Source: Phallusia fumigata (taxonomy: Eukaryota; Chordata; Ascidiacea; Phlebobranchia; Ascidiidae). Taken from it: a DNA stretch of 30,814 nt. The stretch's first letter is position 1. Each line of letters opens with the position of its first letter. The DNA lies in contig QXVZ01023316.1 in assembly GCA_008931825.1 (NCBI GenBank), forward strand, positions 1 through 30,814. The letters run 5' to 3'. This document shows, in pieces, positions 10,520 through 20,800 of the stretch. The notes beneath the pieces are model-generated. The model searched no databases, had not been told where the DNA came from, and was given only the letters and a program-made list of their open reading frames with translations. Both the position numbers and the translations under genes were made by a program.

Positions 10520-10801
10520 CTGTTGGAGTTAACAGATTTTGTGTTTTAGTTTGAAGAATCTTACACCTAATCAGGATGTTTAATTATACAGTTTAATCTT
10601 GAGCAAGAGCAGTGTTGTTAAAATGTTGAGATGTTATAATCTTTCACACTGGCTTTTGTTTTGTAACACTTTCACTGATGAAAGACATAACACTATGTGA
10701 CGCACATAAGCGGTTTAATGCAGTTGGATACCATGAATATACGCACTGACATTTTGGGTTTGCTTTTAAAAATACCATAAAAAGNTGCTTCAAATTAAAA
10801 C

Positions 10802-10837
10802 AGATTGCGTAGATTGCGTGGATTGCGTAGATTGCGT
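10802..10837. repeat. Short tandem repeat, 9 bp x 4
   Basis: AGATTGCGT occurs four times end to end, with one A-to-G change in the third unit. It starts 17 bases from the N at 10785. A simple repeat next to an N fits an assembly break. Confidence 0.9.
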
Positions 10838-11615
10838 ATTTTAGAGTTGCCCGCTGCCCTGAGTTGAGCCCAGTCTGCAGAATATGGCAGTTCCCGACGA
10901 GATCTCGGGCGTGCAGGACCAAAATATCCCGCGTGCGCGCGTGCGCCACCCCTAAGTCCGCGTGCAAGACAAACAGGCCCGCGTGCAACACAAGTGACAA
11001 AGATGACTAGGCAGGGCTATAAACTGTCTTCAGTGCAAGTGTATTTGCAAAGTAACAACAAATCAAGCAGAATCACTGCCAATCCAGTCTCCAGACCCCA
11101 TTACAATGGTATCCGTTTATATGTCGAAAAATATCCTGAATCAGTGTGAAAACAAGACTAGTTTTTGAAAAACGTATAGGCTTTTAAGCTACAAATGTTT
11201 TGTCTGAACCGCTAAATGCTGTTTTCTTTTTAAGAAAGCTACTAAGTCGCAAACTATGGGTATCGACTGGGCAATTAATATTATCCCGAGTAACAAAAAT
11301 TAATTTTTGACTAACGTCGAGTCATCGTTAAGCTGAATTATAAGAAATAATAAAACAGAGTAGTTTGCCAGCTCAGACTTGTTCAAATTGTTTTCATAAC
11401 GTTTGGCACAAAATTTGTATATTTCACAATATTTTTTTTATTTATTCGAACGTTTAGGCAAAACATTTTAGAAATCGGAAGTTTGTTGTGATATAATTTT
11501 TTTTTCAGTTTCACATGACTTATGAGTACAAATCTCCTTTTAAACATCTGATAGTAAAAACCTTTTAAAAAGAAATTTATTTTCACACATGTACGAGTAG
11601 TACATAAAAGACATT

Positions 11616-11621
11616 TTTATT
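11616..11621 (-). promoter_or_regulatory. Candidate polyadenylation signal AATAAA for the serpin
   Basis: AATAAA on the minus strand, about 70 bases past the serpin stop codon at 11690, is a plausible 3' UTR length for a compact genome. Confidence 0.5.
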
Positions 11622-11689
11622 CGGAGATTTTTTTGCTGATATGGGTAGTTGCAAACTTTTTTGCTGTACATATTTTGTTTCTGGAAAGA

Positions 11690-12796
11690 TTACGGTTTAG
11701 AGAAACGACCAACGAACAGAATGGTTTCGCTTGGCTTGTGCTTCAGCATGAACATAAAAGGATGATCGCATGTTACCATTACCGGTGGCAAAGCAATAGA
11801 AAATGTAACCACCGCCGCTGTGGCCGCCGCGGCTTCGCTACCTTCTTCTGTAACCTCAAACACAGCTTTGTGAACAACCTTTGAGACGTGAAGACCTGGT
11901 TTGGACGACATTTTTGTCAATTCAGCCTGAGATGGGTCAAATACACGATTTACTCCCATTTTTCGTAGCTGGTTATCTAAACCCAAAATTTGGTGCTCTA
12001 GTTTCATTTTAGGCAGAGAGAGTTGGATTTCCTCTAAGCAAAAGTCCTTGGTAAGAGTGCTGAGAAGGTCAGGCGTCAACTTTTCTTCAATTTCTGCCAA
12101 ACCAAAGCGTTTGGTTGGGACCAGAAGAAGCAAGACCACTTCATTTCCAGCGTAAGGCACCTCAACCACCTGCAAATTCAGCTTTTGGTCGAAAGCAATG
12201 TTGTACTTTTTCTTCTGCGTCATCATATCGACCTCAACTGTTTTGCCATCTTCGACATGAAATTCTCTTTTCATTGTGCCGCGGCTGTCAAATTTACTCT
12301 CCCAGTCGCCCTTAAAATAAATCGCGTTCGCCAAAACAAGGCTGGTGTCCGGGCGAATTGATCCGGCTGGTAAAAGATCCTTAATCTTTTCCTGTGTCGC
12401 CTTTTCAACCCAGTCGTTGATTGCAAGTCGGCAGCTTTCCGGGTTACCAGAAAAGTCCATATTCTCAACCTGACTCTTGTAATACTTAACACACATTTCA
12501 ACAAACTCCTTCTTCAGTTCAAATGCATTGTCAGGGCACAATTTGTTTCCAATTTCCAGTACAACTTGGCCGTCTTGTTTTAACTTTTCCAAGAGCTCCA
12601 TAACCGCATGATTTCGGTCATGTAAACCGCCTGTTTCACTGCTGGAACCTAATGCAGCATGTAGCTGATTAAGAGTATCTCCTTCAGCGCCAAGAGCAAC
12701 CATAGACATCACCGATGTAATGCTAAACGGTGAGTAAAATATATTTCCATTGTTTTCCAGTCGCAAGGCATTGTACAGTTTAAGAGCGAACTCCAT
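11690..12796 (-). CDS. Clade-B (ov-serpin-like) serine protease inhibitor, intronless coding region
   Basis: A single 368-residue frame covers the serpin fold: NGNIFYSPFSITSVMSMV near residue 17, the F-sheet region LVLANAIYFKGDWESKF, and the C-terminal block DHPFMFMLKHKPSETILFVGRFSKP. No signal peptide is present, as in intracellular SERPINB proteins. The reactive-centre hinge EEGSEAAAATA (317-327) is a near-perfect inhibitory hinge. Counting P17 = Glu317 places P1-P1' at Ser333-Ile334, preceded by Phe332. The loop has the same length as human SERPINB1, which suggests a chymotrypsin- or elastase-like target. The start is about ten residues short of SERPINB1. A phase-compatible acceptor-like CAG 11 bases before the ATG leaves room for a small upstream exon or for trans-splicing. 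Vertebrate SERPINB genes have several coding introns; none is seen here. Confidence 0.95.
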   Translation of the reverse strand: MEFALKLYNALRLENNGNIFYSPFSITSVMSMVALGAEGDTLNQLHAALGSSSETGGLHDRNHAVMELLEKLKQDGQVVLEIGNKLCPDNAFELKKEFVEMCVKYYKSQVENMDFSGNPESCRLAINDWVEKATQEKIKDLLPAGSIRPDTSLVLANAIYFKGDWESKFDSRGTMKREFHVEDGKTVEVDMMTQKKKYNIAFDQKLNLQVVEVPYAGNEVVLLLLVPTKRFGLAEIEEKLTPDLLSTLTKDFCLEEIQLSLPKMKLEHQILGLDNQLRKMGVNRVFDPSQAELTKMSSKPGLHVSKVVHKAVFEVTEEGSEAAAATAAVVTFSIALPPVMVTCDHPFMFMLKHKPSETILFVGRFSKP

Positions 12797-13872
12797 AGTT
12801 AGGTCTACTGCTGACTTACTACCGAAAGTGTGGCTTCATTGGTGATGGGCGTTCCAATATGATACAACGTTGCTGGTTACTAATTAACCCTTATGCTAAC
12901 AACACGTACCTCACAACAATGACTCTCGACTCCGTTTACGACTCCGAAAGTAGAGTTCGCACTTTTCCATCACAAGCACAAATATTTCCGGTTTGATGTG
13001 TTTGTGCCAAAAGCTATTGCGACGGCACGTTTTCTTGTTTCAATGCAAATAGAACTAAACTTCAGTGCAACGTTTCACTACCACAACGATCGCCGAATTT
13101 TAGGCAACACAAAGGTATTAACAGTGTTTCCAAAAATATTTTTCACCTTTGCGCTACGTGTCGCGGTTTTTTAATATTAATGGACCGTAGTAGATATAGG
13201 TGTGACAGTAATCTGCCATTAAAAAATATTTTGGAAACACTGCTGCAAAAGTCGGGCAGTGTGGCGACTGTCTTAATAGTTCATTGTTGTCGACTTTGAC
13301 ATGAGCGTTTGTATATTTTGTTTACAAACATAGCGTGCATACTCTTAAAAAGCACACAAGTGGCTATAAAAAGCTAGCAAATAAAGAAAACATAGAACAG
13401 GCAAAGCAATTGTACGAAATAGAGATAAAAAAAACAGCATAAACAATAGTCGGATGAGGGCAAGCAGAAGCTTTTTGTACAGCGAAAATTTAGATGGAAA
13501 CCTGAAAGATCGAGTTAAGAAAAGTTGGAACGAAATCTTAACTGCAAGATATACGACGTGTCGTTATAAAGCTTTTAATTAAATAAATTCAACGTTTCTC
13601 TTAAGTTAAACAGTGTTTACCAGTGGATACGGGAGCATCTCTCGCGCATTAAACCAAACTGCGTTCTTCGTTGCATTTATGTTGGTCCATTCAGAAAATG
13701 AAAAGTTATCTGATCAAGTTACTTTTACTGGAACTAGGTGTTACGCGGCGACAGAGCGTTACCTCCAAGTGGTACGCGACCACGAAGGGTTGGGAATCAC
13801 TGAACTAAAGGGCGAACGGTGTTTTAGAGGAGATTTTGCAACCAAGCTTTGAACGGAATGCGCTTTGTTGTG
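12797..13872. other. Intergenic: upstream of the serpin to the 3' end of KCNH
   Basis: No exon is recognisable. It holds a MITE-like inverted repeat (13122-13242) and presumably the serpin promoter and the KCNH 3' UTR. A plus-strand open frame at 13613-13852 has no family resemblance and lies downstream of the KCNH stop. Confidence 0.6.
13122..13242. mobile_element. MITE-like element with CAGTG termini
   Basis: The element starts CAGTGTTTCCAAAAATATTT and ends with the inverse AAATATTTTGGAAACACTG, about 21-22 bp arms with one length difference, around a 121 bp unit. CAGTG termini are common in hAT-type MITEs. The flanking eight bases (GGTATTAA, CTGCAAAA) do not form a target-site duplication, so the insertion is old or the family assignment is wrong. 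Confidence 0.6.
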
Positions 13873-16800
13873 CTAAAAATCGCGAAGTTGCAGAGTTGGA
13901 CTGTTACTGATGTAACCACTTTCGCTGCCTTGCCCCCCTCCGCTGAAGGGAACAACCAAATGCTTGTTAGTTCGATCGTCGTCAAAGTCGGCGCATGAAT
14001 TCCAAACATTGCCATTACCCATGCCGATCGGGAAAAACCCTTGCCGAAGTCGTGGCTCAATACCGGGCAAATTGAGCCGCAACCCCGGCGACAAACGCGG
14101 TGATTTGGGGCTGAAAATTGGAGAATTTCCAATGTCTGCGTTCTCTGCAACATCGGCGTGTAGAAAACCAGAATTTGGCTCCCTACCGCCACCACCTGGC
14201 CCTGGGTCAATGTCGACGGCCTCGCCCGACGGTGACGTCACCACGCACAAGGGGGCAGCAGGGGGTGATAACGGGGGGTCAGCGTCTTTATTCCTGTGGG
14301 GATTTTGCACTTTGGAACAGCGGGAATATTTCGTCAACGCGCAGGGTCGGAAGGATCGGGAAAACTGACGCACATCGGCGGGAAAAGGAACTTCTCGTTC
14401 CGGCCTCACCGACGACGGGTGACCAGGACACCTGGAGTTGGGTGGCAATGAGCTCGGGTTGTTCAGAACAGCGAAGAGCTTTCTTACATCGGCGTTGAGG
14501 GACGAAACCTACAAGAAACAAGTTTCATCTTCAGTACGTTACGGCAATGGGATGTGAAGGGCTGGCATACAAGGCTAAACTAACTGTTGCATGATATGAA
14601 TTGTATTTCTCCATGAAAAGCAGCAAATAGCATTGTTTTGACAAACTGGTGAAAGAATATTATGGCTGAGAAAAAAAGTGAGGTTGCTACATACAAATGT
14701 CACTTATTCAATCAAATCTGTTCGTTTTATAATTCCAAATTAGCTGAAATTTGCCGGTCAGAGACAACCAAAGGGACAAACCTGTATCAGTATATCTTGC
14801 ATGGAATCGAGGATATGTTTGCAATGTGTCAAATTTTTTTCATATTTTTGGCTGTACCGACTCGAGCCGTTACAAGGCCTGGCCGGGGATTGGGCAAAAA
14901 CTTCATCTGTTCCAATCCAATCCTCATCAGAAACGGAGGAATCCGAATTCCGGCCCTGTTGTTTTCTTTCACGCAAATTTTGCGCGGTCGTGTCGGAATA
15001 AAATTCCCCTTCTTCAGCACACAAGCGAGCCCTGGTAATTTGCAGCGAAGCGTTGGGCGAAAGTGACTTCCTCCTTTGACGTCGCCGTCTCCTGGACGTT
15101 GACTTTAACGTAGCCGCTGAAAGCTTCTTTGGTGACGACAACGTGCTCGGTCGCCTACTTATGGCATCGCGATTTTTGAAGCTCGTTTCTTGCACTAGTT
15201 CGTCGTTGTACGTCGCCGGTTCAAAAGTGAACGATTCTGCGGAGTGGGTGACGTCACTAGTGCTGACGTCATGGTCTGTGTTAGACGGTGAGCTGAAGGC
15301 GATAACGTCATGATGGCCTTTCCGCAAGTTTTTCAGCTGCTGGGGAACTTGCCTGAAATAAAATTGTTTTTTTTCTTTTATGGAAAAAAGAGAAATTACA
15401 AGTAACTGCTGAAGCCGGATTTTGTATCAAAACTTAAACAGATTTAAAGACGAAAAACAGAAAACTTTAAATTTTTAAATTCATGCTTTTCTTAGTTTGC
15501 ATAAGCGCACAAATTTGAAAAATGTTAACATTTGAAATTTATCAAACCATATATAACCCTAACATTATGGATCAAAAGTTGAAACTAACTTTAGATCATC
15601 TTCAGTGACGGACAATGCCTTTCGTCCGCTGTGTGCAGGGAAATCCTGATCCATGAACTTAACTCGTTTCGTCGTCAAGTTGTCAGAGGCGGAACGCACA
15701 AGCCTGTTGCAATAATACAACTTAATATCACCACCGTATGTGCAGTATTATAACTACAGGAGTTAATTTGTCCAATCAAAACCAAAATAATTCCCTCACT
15801 AAACATAGAAACACAAGACACAGAATTGAAGGGTAGCGTTAATTAAAAATAACTGCCAGAGAACTTGTATGTATTGAATACATTGTTTTGCAAACGTTTC
15901 GGCATTCGCTGTTGTCATCGTCAGTGATACAACAACACTGCAATTGGTTTTGTAAATAACTAAGGATGTATGGTGCCGTGGCAACGCACGCTCTTTGCCT
16001 CAAAGTACGTGGTACATAAAACGCAATAGGTAGCGTACCATTGCCTACCCTTGACAATGGTAGTACGGTACGGTACGTTGGTACAGTTCGGTTCAGAAAC
16101 AGAAAGGTACAATGCGGTGGTTCGTAACAAAGCACAAGGTACGCACAACACCACAGGTACCCTCCGTGCCGCCATCCTTGACAATAACTGCACAAGCATA
16201 ATATTATTTTAGCACGAACAACGTGCTTACATGTTTGAGGAGCGACGCCCGTTGTCCGAAGACTTCTTGCGAATGCACGGCGGAAGGGGGGTGCCCGATG
16301 TGTTAATCATTTCGTGCGGTTTGTCGTCCTTTGTCGAGGTTTTCTCATCTGATAACCAAAGTAAAGTACAATAGTTTATTCCAGTGGCTCACAAACTTTT
16401 TAAACCATTTACGAGACGGTCCCTCTGCAGTGTTTTTCGATGACTCTAAATCCACTGATGATTAAACTAGAATTAACCGATTACAATTTAGCAATGCTTT
16501 GTGTGTGCCACAATCGCGTTACGTTACTTGTGACATCACAAAGCGGCGCTGTGCGGTGGTGCCACAAGGGGCGCAACAACGTACATCAGGTACATTTCAG
16601 CACGCGATATAGTTGTAGAGACTGAAAACGCTTTGCGGTTCACTTAAAAACGCTTCACAGACCCTAGGGAAGAGCAGACCCCAATAACTGCTGGTTTATA
16701 CAATAGCCAAGTTTATAATAGCCTTCATCAATCACGTAACTTGGTTGATGCATGTTCGGGATAGGCTGGACCTTTCTGACAAATGTCGCGTTTATTCATT

Positions 16801-17840
16801 AGAAAATATCTTGGAGTGACCAAACCTCTCCACTCGCCGCGTCAACGAAAAGTCTCGGATACTGTTTTGCTAGTTTTGCCATGGTTTATGTAAAGCAGTG
16901 TTGTTTTCTGCCAACCGGGTGGATATATTCACCAAAAGATCAAGAACTACCGCCCAAAGGATTTGAATACATAGAAAATCACATTTGAACTAAATGTCTT
17001 CCAAATTGCGGCTTTAACTTACTTAGCGAAGTGCTGATGGATCTTAACAAAGCCCTGAGACCACGACGCCGCTTTCCCACTTTTTCTTTTTCCGTATAGA
17101 AATACATTGCCGGTTCGAGTTGTGTCGTCACCACCCTCGCTTCGACGTCATCATCCATGACGTCATCGCCACGTGGTACGGGTGACGGTTCGGGGGAGCT
17201 ACCGTCCATGTTCACCCACAAGGTGTCGTTGTCGCTTATGGGGGTGCTTTCGTTCCCCGTCGTGGTGTGACGTAAGGAGGTTGGCGTGGGAAGCTCTGTT
17301 GAAGAAAACAAACTTTAAATGTTGGGGATTCTTTGCTGCTATAAATCACGACTTTGATGGAGAACTCCTGAATAATTGTTCGTGAGTTTCATTTTATCCT
17401 CGATGAGCGAAACAACGCCTGAACGCGTTATGCTCGTAATGAGTCCACCGTCGAGCTATACCTGCCTCATTGCAGTTCCGGATCTTTGTTTTAATTTCAT
17501 TTTTTTGATTTCAAACACCTCACTTGCTGAATTCATAAAATATTTGGCCATCTCCAACATTCTTAGCGATCTACGCCATTAAGCCAATAAAAACGGTTTT
17601 GACACGGCAAAGACTTTATAAGCCACAGTCTGGCACCAAATTCTGTAAACTGATGCCGAATTTCTAACATGAACAAGCTGCAGAAATGAATTCTCCTACC
17701 ACGATCTAATAAAGGAAATCTCTCGTCAGAATTTCCTTTCGAAATTTTCGCGCCCTCGCTTGATCCGTTGCACCGTGGTAGATTTTCAATTACGTCATCA
17801 TCCAACGGGGAGGGTGACGGAATAAAGTCGGTTGTGGTTT
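13873..17840 (-). CDS. KCNH cytoplasmic C-terminal tail (six exons)
   Basis: Exons 17840-17700, 17295-17023, 16348-16231, 15703-15590, 15352-14782 and 14508-13873 connect in frame to TAG at 13873-13875. The tail is low in complexity: acidic runs ([14 protein letters not shown]), a basic patch [19 protein letters not shown] that looks like a phosphorylation or nuclear-type signal, and Pro/Gly-rich final sequence. A heptad-like segment [19 protein letters not shown] crosses the 14782/14508 junction, where Elk channels carry a short coiled coil. Tail sequence is poorly conserved across species, so these exons rest on frame, splice sites and the coiled coil more than on identity. Confidence 0.82.
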
Positions 17841-20800
17841 CTGACGAAAAACACAAGTTACTTTATTTAAAAAAAGAATTAATACTTAAAATCATTTCAT
17901 AGCACGGCGGTAGAAACTGTTNGTAAAAATAAGGTTATATCAATATATTAAGAAGATCAACTATGCTCATATAACTGAAATACTGTTTCTGTTACAAACT
18001 TATTTTTTCAACAAAATTCCCACCGGTGGGAATCACCGGCTTAACCTTTGAACACAAACGTAACACATGGAAGCACACGCGACCAAATGACCGCAAAAAA
18101 GCAACATTTACTTGATGTCGTTGATGAAGCTCTCAGAGAAATACGGATACAAGTAAACAACGTTAAATATCGCCTCCACCGAAATACACTCCAGCTCGCA
18201 GTACGTCAGAGCTTTGACGTCAGCGCGTGACGTCATCAAGAGTGGGGACTGAGTGTCGACGTCAGCCCCGAAGATGTCGCCCTTGCCTGTTGGAAGCAAG
18301 ACGGGATAGTTAGAGAAAGTTGTGGAGTTTCTCAGGCAGTAGACCATCAAGCAATTGTTCTACATAGCTAGATTAAAACGTTAGATTCCCAATTACCATT
18401 CCCAAGAAATGTTGATCTTGTTTAAAGGGAAGTTTCCTACTAAAGTGCATATTGGAATAAATCGTTATACTTTAGTTTAAAACGATGTGTGTTTCCGTCA
18501 CAACAGGTTTAAAATGAGGAAAGCTTGCCATGCTGATGTGATAGTGGGCACAGGATGTTTTTCGAAACGTTATCTGGGCCAAGTAAGAAAAAATGATGAA
18601 TATCACCGATATAAGTAGTTTGCCCCCAACTGCATGAAATTCTATGAGCACTTGTCCGAATCGTCAAAGGCGCTCGACCCATAAACAGACCTCAACAAGA
18701 AGATATAAGTGTGTAAAACATTGTTTTTGTGCCATTGTTTATCACCATTTTGACATGTTTCATGCATACTTATGACGGTTTGTTTTATTAGTGTAACTTT
18801 GCGGCGCTTTCCGAGTCATTCCTGATGATGACAACCGAGTTTGTCGAAACGTAGAAAATGTTTTACACACACGTACTGGCTTTTATCTTCTCATTGAGAT
18901 TAAAACAAATTACGGGGGAACACAAAATTACCGGCGTGCTGATTTTTTTTCAGCTGAATGCACGAACAATTACGAGTGAGTGGGCGACTTATGTAGTAAA
19001 GGTCAAAAACAACAGCTGGGCGGCAACGTTGGGGTGACGTAATTGAGGGTTAGCTCGTGAAGCAGCAAGCACGCAAAGCGACGGGTCGACGAAAACATTC
19101 TCGAATTCCTGCCGAGGCTGCAGCGATGCTCCGGGCCCGAAATTGGAAACTCAACGGTGTGGAAAAGCGAGATTACCAAATTTTGCTGCTGACAGACTTT
19201 GGCCCGGGCTGGTGGCAAATAGCGCCGGGGTCACGACCTCGCGCTGACCTGTCTAGGAATTCACCGACTGTGAACGAATTCGTGGGCTAAAAAACGAGAA
19301 ACAAGCGCTAATTCTCTTCATATTCTAGAACCAATTTGGAATTTACAACCACGAAATTTTTGCCACAAAAAGCCTTTAGGGAGTTTTGGTCAACGTTAGC
19401 TGCGAAGAACTGTGTTAGTCCCACGCAAAACTCATTTAAATCTGTGTTTTGTGTAGCATGGGCATGTTGCGGATGGTTTACATGAAATAACCCAGCTATA
19501 ACTGCCACAGCTCGTGCTATAAATAGAGAGAAGTTTGCACCACCAATTAAGTGAACCGCCTTCATATAAATAGAAATGCCTTTTTAGCCGAGGTTTTGCG
19601 GGAGGCGGTTGAATTCTACATAAAAATTGCGAGTTATATTATGATTGGGAACGACTGAATGCTTTCACGAGTGAAGTCGTGCGTCAATAGTAGGGACAAG
19701 CACGAGAGAAAGCAAAATACTGCGAACATTTCACCAATAAAAGCAACAGGAAAAATTTTAATTTAACCGAAGGTCACGCCAGGGACAAAACATGACGATT
19801 TAATATCTGAAACCATTTAAGCGGCAAAGGCTCAAGGGTGAACTTCAAGTGAACTAAAGCGGGGTCACGGCGGTCACGAAGCAGGTGAACGACGAGTCAA
19901 GATAGCGATTCGAAGAAGGCGGGCGGAAAATATTTTCGAAAAGTCGAAACTGTGACGATGGTCGATACCCGACTTGTCCTGTGGTCGAATGTTTACGGAT
20001 CACGTGAACTTGGAAACGCGCGTCACAGTCGTGGGTTAAAGAAACCTCCTGCTTCGGGTGTAACCGCGCGCGCCCTGTTCAGCGGCTTCATATATTCATT
20101 AAAGCAGGATTCGGTCACCAGGAGCTTATATCAGGCGCTGTCCTATTATAGTAACCAATTTGTCGACATTAAACAATGAAAACCAACCACATTACTACAT
20201 AAGGAAAAGCTTTACTTCACCACAAATTACATTTTCACCGTGACTCTATAGGAGGTCACTTTATCCGCCACGAAACTGGCCAAAACTGCGCGTTACACAG
20301 ATCTTTCTAAAACAATCCAATCATTATCGCAAATAGTCCCTGACCACGGCAAGCTAACATCCCGGGTCGCGTGACCGACATGTGGCGCTATTTCCAGCTG
20401 ACAAAAATTCCAAGAACTCAAGTGTATTTTCGGTCTAATACGGCATGTTTCAATGCCACAAGGGTCGTCGTCGGGTTCGTCGGGAGGGCTTGGCGTGATT
20501 AGACGGGGTTGTCAAGTGGCCTATGATAGGTTGGGCAAATTACGTCACCATTCCNATTGTGTCTCCACGATTTCTTTCACCGAGCGAAAAAAACTCAATA
20601 CAACAGCGACATTACTCACCAACACCGTCCTTGATTCCTATTGGCTGTTCCTGTAATTCCTGCCAGCCAATCGTGAACCAGATACAAGCCAGCCAATGAG
20701 CGACGAGGCCGAACATGAGCATCAACATTGCGAGGACAAGAGCGCTATACTGCGACCAGCGGTCGATTTTGTGTAATAAACGGAAAAGGCGGAGAAGCCG

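Larger units (their letters stand above)
10520..11689. other. Intergenic or intron with an N at 10785
   Basis: I found no exon that extends the RS-protein frame. The stretch holds a 9 bp tandem repeat, a GC-rich block with recurring GCGTGCA words (about 10908-10990), and AT-rich DNA. The N at 10785 resembles the four other single Ns that mark faulty joins in this window. Confidence 0.5.

Noticed and set aside
13613-13852. Plus-strand 79-codon frame (MFTSGYGSIS...)
   Set aside because: There is no family resemblance or clear gene context; it lies in the expected KCNH 3' UTR and intergenic region.
13964-14498. Two overlapping plus-strand frames of 126-134 codons
   Set aside because: They lie opposite the GC-rich last KCNH exon, which joins in phase to its upstream exon and to the coiled-coil segment.
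14662-15066. Plus-strand frames across 14662-15066
   Set aside because: Antisense to the 571 bp KCNH tail exon, without splice or family support.
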